Made by a program: the position numbers and the translations under genes. DNA of 9,275 bases from a bacterium (GTDB lineage: Bacteria; Oederibacteriota; Muellerivitia; Muellerivitales; Muellerivitaceae), in contig JAICXI010000045.1 in NCBI GenBank assembly GCA_025980505.1, positions 1 to 9,275 on the forward strand, given 5' to 3'. The notes beneath the pieces were generated by a model. The model was not told where the DNA came from, made no database searches, and worked only from the letters and a program-made list of their open reading frames with translations. This document shows, piece after piece, positions 6,747 through 9,275 of this stretch (position 1 is its first letter; each line of letters opens with the position of its first letter).

Positions 6747-6769
6747 CATTTTCAGCGAGGAAAAGGGAC

Positions 6770-7972
6770 ATGGAAACCTACCGGATTATCCAGGATGGCG
6801 ACGACTATCTCCTGCCGGTCTACAACCGGCAAAAGATCGTCCTCATGCGCGGGGAAGGCGTCCATGTTTACGATTCGGAGCGGGTGGTTTACCTCGATTT
6901 TTTCTCCGGCATCGCGGTGAACGGCCTGGGCCAGGCCTATCCCGAGGTGGTCAACGCCATCATCGAGGAAGCCAAGAAACTCGGGCACGTCTCCAATTAC
7001 TATTACAACGAACCCAACGTCAAGCTGGCCAAACTCCTGTGCGAAATTTCCTTCGCCCAAAAGGTCTTCTTCTGCAACTCGGGCGCGGAGGCCGTGGAAG
7101 CTTCCTTGAAGTTGGCCCGGAAATACTTCCGCAGGCAGGGCCAGGACAGGCCCGAATTCATCAGTTTCCACCGGTCGTTCCATGGCCGGACTTTCGGGGC
7201 GCTTTCCGCCACGGGCCAGGTGAAATACCAGGAAGGCTTGGAACCCCTCGTGCCGGGGTTCCATTTCGCCACTTTCAACAACATTGAGAGCGTGAAAAAA
7301 CTCCTCAACGACAGGACGGCCGCCGTCCTAGTGGAAGCCGTCCAATGCGAGGGGGGAATCCACCCCGCCGACCTGAAGTTTTTGCAGGAATTGCGGACGA
7401 TCACGCGGGAAGAGGGAATCTTCCTCATCCTGGACGAGGTCCAAACCGGATTGGGCCGCACGGGGAAAATGTGGGCCTACCAGCATTACGACATCGAGCC
7501 GGACATGATGGTTTCAGCCAAGGCCCTGGGCGCGGGCCTTCCCATGGGGGCCCTCCTGGTCACCAACCAGGCGGCCCAGGGGTTCAAGCCCGGCGACCAC
7601 GCTTCGACCTTCGGGGGCAACCCCATCGTCAGCGCGGCGGCCGTCGCCAACATTGAAACCCTCATCCTCAAGGACTTGGCCACCCACGCCGCCAAGGAAG
7701 GCGAGTACCTCCGGAACGGGCTGTCGGCCCTCCAAAAGGATTTCCCCCAGCTCTTCAAGGAAGTGCGGGGGATGGGTTTGATCCAAGGCATCGAGATGAC
7801 CCGCAAAGCGGCCTCCCTGGTCTCCCTTTGCGCCAAGCAGGGGCTGCTGGTGGGATCGGCCAACGAGAACGTGCTGCGGTTCCTCCCGCCCCTGATCGTC
7901 ACGGACGGCGACATCGACCAGGCGTTGGGACGGTTGCGCAAGGCCGTCGCCGAAGAACTCAAGACCGCTTAA
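6770..7972 (+). CDS. argD: acetylornithine aminotransferase
   Basis: A 400-residue class III PLP-dependent aminotransferase. It interconverts N-acetylglutamate semialdehyde plus glutamate with N-acetylornithine plus 2-oxoglutarate, in cytoplasmic arginine synthesis. Visible motifs: NSGAEAVEASLKLAR (103-117) at the cofactor phosphate site, SFHGRTFGAL (136-145), LDEVQTGLGRTG (221-232) with the cofactor-binding Asp222, SAKALGAGLPMGA with Schiff-base Lys251, and STFGGNP (279-285). The start at ATG 6770 is chosen because GAGGAA lies 7 nt upstream and the length fits the family. The longer reading from TTG 6656 would start inside the promoter. The usual EPIQGEGG block reads EAVQCEGG here (189-196), a small deviation. 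argF follows 9 nt after the stop. Close relatives act on succinylornithine, GABA or LysW-lysine; the argF and argG neighbours favour ArgD. Confidence 0.93.
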   Translation: METYRIIQDGDDYLLPVYNRQKIVLMRGEGVHVYDSERVVYLDFFSGIAVNGLGQAYPEVVNAIIEEAKKLGHVSNYYYNEPNVKLAKLLCEISFAQKVFFCNSGAEAVEASLKLARKYFRRQGQDRPEFISFHRSFHGRTFGALSATGQVKYQEGLEPLVPGFHFATFNNIESVKKLLNDRTAAVLVEAVQCEGGIHPADLKFLQELRTITREEGIFLILDEVQTGLGRTGKMWAYQHYDIEPDMMVSAKALGAGLPMGALLVTNQAAQGFKPGDHASTFGGNPIVSAAAVANIETLILKDLATHAAKEGEYLRNGLSALQKDFPQLFKEVRGMGLIQGIEMTRKAASLVSLCAKQGLLVGSANENVLRFLPPLIVTDGDIDQALGRLRKAVAEELKTA

Positions 7973-7981
7973 GGAAACTCC

Positions 7982-8914
7982 ATGTCCACCTCACCCCGGC
8001 ATTTATTGACGTTGGAGGAGTTTTCCACCCGGGAAATCCTGGACCTCCTTGCCTTGGCCGCGAAAATCAAGAAATCGCCCGCGCGGTACGGTTCGGCCCT
8101 GAGGGGCCAGTGCCTGGCCATGATTTTCGACAAAAGTTCGACCCGCACCCGGGTTTCGTTCGAGGTGGGGATGGCGCAGTTGGGCGGCCACGCCCTCTAC
8201 CTCAACGGCAACGACCTCCAGTTGGGACGGGGCGAGACGGTCGGCGATACGGCCAAGGTCCTGTCCCGCTTTGTCCAGGGCATCATGATCCGCACCTTCG
8301 CCCATTCCACGGTGGAGGAATTGGCCCGGCATTCGGAAGTCCCCGTCATCAACGGGCTCACCGACAGCCACCATCCCTGCCAGATCCTGGCGGACCTGCA
8401 GACGATCCAGGAGCACTTCAAGAAATTGAAAGGCTTGCGGCTGGTCTTCGTGGGGGACGGGAACAACGTGGCCCACAGCCTGATGATCGGCGCGGCCAAA
8501 ACCGGAATGCATTTCAAGCTGGTCTGCCCCAAGGGCTACGAACCGGACGCCTCCATCCTGCGCTCGGCCCAACAAGAAGGCCGGAAGACCGGCGGTTCCA
8601 TCGAGGTTGTCCGGAAAGTGGAAGGATCGGCCAAGGGCGCGGACGCCGTTTATACGGACGTCTGGACCAGCATGGGCCAGGAGGCTGAAAAGGCCGAGCG
8701 GCTGAGGGATTTCCAGGGATACCAGATCGATGAAAGGCTGATGGCCGAGTCGCCCAAGGCCATTTTCCTCCACTGCCTTCCCGCCCACCGGGGCGAGGAA
8801 GTTTCCGCGGGCGTCATGGACGGGAAAAAAGCCAAAGTTTGGGATGAGGCGGAAAACAGGCTGCATGCGCAAAAAGCCCTCCTTGTCACATTGATGGCAA
8901 AAGGAAAATTTTGA
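7982..8914 (+). CDS. argF: ornithine carbamoyltransferase
   Basis: A 310-residue enzyme that joins carbamoyl phosphate and ornithine to make citrulline, in the cytoplasm. The carbamoyl-phosphate motif STRTR (53-57) and HPCQ (131-134) are intact. The ornithine side is set by DVWTSMG (226-232, with the SMG loop) and HCLPAHRGEE (264-273), which point to true ornithine carbamoyltransferase rather than the N-acetyl- or N-succinylornithine enzymes. The length is normal for the family. The Shine-Dalgarno AAGGAA (7971-7976) overlaps the argD stop, so the two genes are probably translated from one message. The last codon and the stop lie inside the left arm of the inverted-repeat element at 8907-9004, which suggests the original C-terminus may have been altered by that element. 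Confidence 0.96.
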   Translation: MSTSPRHLLTLEEFSTREILDLLALAAKIKKSPARYGSALRGQCLAMIFDKSSTRTRVSFEVGMAQLGGHALYLNGNDLQLGRGETVGDTAKVLSRFVQGIMIRTFAHSTVEELARHSEVPVINGLTDSHHPCQILADLQTIQEHFKKLKGLRLVFVGDGNNVAHSLMIGAAKTGMHFKLVCPKGYEPDASILRSAQQEGRKTGGSIEVVRKVEGSAKGADAVYTDVWTSMGQEAEKAERLRDFQGYQIDERLMAESPKAIFLHCLPAHRGEEVSAGVMDGKKAKVWDEAENRLHAQKALLVTLMAKGKF

Positions 8915-9004
8915 ATGTTGAATTATGAATGAACGAGGAAATTCGGATGACACGCATCCGAATTTCCGACTCGATTCAAAATTGAGAACTCATAATTCAA
9001 AATT
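8907..9004. repeat. nested inverted-repeat element between argF and argG
   Basis: AATTTTGAAT...TATGA on the left (8907-8928) pairs with TCATAATTCAAAATT on the right (8990-9004). That is a 15-bp arm interrupted by a 7-nt insertion (GTTGAAT) on the left side only. Inside sits a perfect 13-bp hairpin (8937-8967). ATTCAAAATT also occurs twice as a direct repeat (8974-8983, 8995-9004). The arms are strikingly AT-rich in GC-rich surroundings. It codes for nothing and resembles small palindromic intergenic repeats or MITE-like elements; the family is not recognised. Confidence 0.7.
8937..8967. other. perfect 13-bp hairpin
   Basis: GGAAATTCGGATG and CATCCGAATTTCC are exact reverse complements around the loop ACACG. 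No T-tract follows on either strand, so it is probably not an intrinsic terminator. It may act as an RNA processing or stability structure in the argF-argG message. Confidence 0.8.
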
Positions 9005-9020
9005 CGCCGAACGGGAACGA

Positions 9021-9028
9021 AAAAGGAG
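9021..9028 (+). promoter_or_regulatory. Shine-Dalgarno site that selects a GTG start for argG
   Basis: AAAAGGAG lies 6 nt before GTG (9035), ideal spacing. It supports the GTG start for argG, in a position where no ATG precedes the conserved ATP-binding motif. Confidence 0.85.
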
Positions 9029-9034
9029 CCGAAA

Positions 9035-9275
9035 GTGAAAAACGTTAAAAAGGTCGTCCTGGCCTACTCCGGCGGGTTGGACACTTCCATCATCATCCCC
9101 TGGTTGAAGGAAAACTACGGCTGTGAAGTCATCGCCTTCATTTCCGACGTGGGTCAGGGCAAGGAAGTGGGGCCGGCCCGCGCGAAGGCTTTGCGCACCG
9201 GGGCCGTCAAGGCCGTGGTCAAGGACCAACGGAGGGAATTCCTGGAGGAATACTGCTTTCCGGCGCTCCGGGCCC
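9035..9275 (+). CDS. argG: argininosuccinate synthase, 3'-truncated by window edge
   Basis: The first 80 residues of the enzyme that condenses citrulline and aspartate with ATP to give argininosuccinate, in the cytoplasm. The family's N-terminal ATP pyrophosphatase loop, AYSGGLDTSI (10-19), is intact. It is followed by CEVIAFISDVGQGKE and the conserved EEYCFPALRA near the window edge. Full-length relatives have about 400 residues, so roughly 80% lies outside. Translation starts at GTG, supported by AAAAGGAG 6 nt upstream. The 120-nt gap from argF holds the nested inverted repeat and no clear promoter (only a -10-like CATAAT within the element), so argG is probably co-transcribed with argD and argF. 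Confidence 0.95.
   Translation, partial: MKNVKKVVLAYSGGLDTSIIIPWLKENYGCEVIAFISDVGQGKEVGPARAKALRTGAVKAVVKDQRREFLEEYCFPALRA

Noticed and set aside
6656..6769. N-terminal extension of ArgD from TTG 6656
   Set aside because: The TTG is part of the -35 box, the region contains a terminator hairpin, and the Shine-Dalgarno and family length both support ATG 6770.
8003..8953. 316-codon minus-strand open frame opposite argF
   Set aside because: It is fully antisense to argF, whose catalytic motifs are all intact, and has no family resemblance.
8937..8967. Rho-independent terminator between argF and argG
   Set aside because: The hairpin is perfect but no T-tract follows it on either strand, and argG continues the same pathway directly downstream.
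8990..9010. A promoter for argG inside the inverted repeat
   Set aside because: CATAAT (8991-8996) resembles a -10 box, but no -35 lies at a suitable distance, and the AT-rich arms would give such matches by chance.

Overview
This GC-rich bacterial window is mostly plus-strand metabolic and housekeeping genes, tightly packed. I see no phage, transposase, CRISPR or defence genes. The organism cannot be assigned from sequence alone. Canonical TTGACA/TATAAA-type promoters, Shine-Dalgarno sites, intrinsic terminators and tRNA genes with encoded CCA show that it is a bacterium. A SpoVS-like protein, a GH94 phosphorylase and a stand-alone GT-C membrane protein with a TPR tail would fit an environmental or uncultivated lineage, but that is inference.

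Layout. (1) From the left edge to 1804 is the C-terminal three quarters or so of a GH94 cellobiose/chitobiose-type phosphorylase. (2) At 1820-2231 is a compact monocistronic unit: a near-consensus promoter, a spoVS-like gene that probably starts at TTG, and a terminator. (3) At 2245-2720 is a small RNA-gene island: tRNA-Val(TAC), a terminator, a weak promoter, tRNA-Ala(GGC), a decayed copy of the tRNA-Ala 3' end, and a strong terminator. (4) At 2742-6509 is a two-gene unit: a polytopic GT-C-type glycosyltransferase-like protein with C-terminal TPRs, then a dGTPase (dgt) 12 nt downstream. (5) From 6656 to the right edge is an arginine biosynthesis operon, argD-argF-argG, with its own promoter, a terminator-like hairpin in the argD leader, and a nested inverted-repeat element between argF and argG. 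argG is cut by the window edge.

How the genes work together. argD, argF and argG act in one route: N-acetylornithine is made by ArgD, ornithine becomes citrulline through ArgF, and citrulline becomes argininosuccinate through ArgG. The other genes are not obviously linked in function. The GH94 enzyme feeds phosphorolytic disaccharide breakdown, Dgt controls dNTP pools, and the GT-C/TPR protein probably modifies an envelope polymer or lipid-linked glycan.

No clearly novel system is visible. The best second looks are the nested palindromic element at 8907-9004, which supplies the end of argF; the terminator in the argD leader, which overlaps a run of arginine codons; a 17-nt promoter block shared by spoVS and argD; and tRNA 3'-end fragments around tRNA-Ala.
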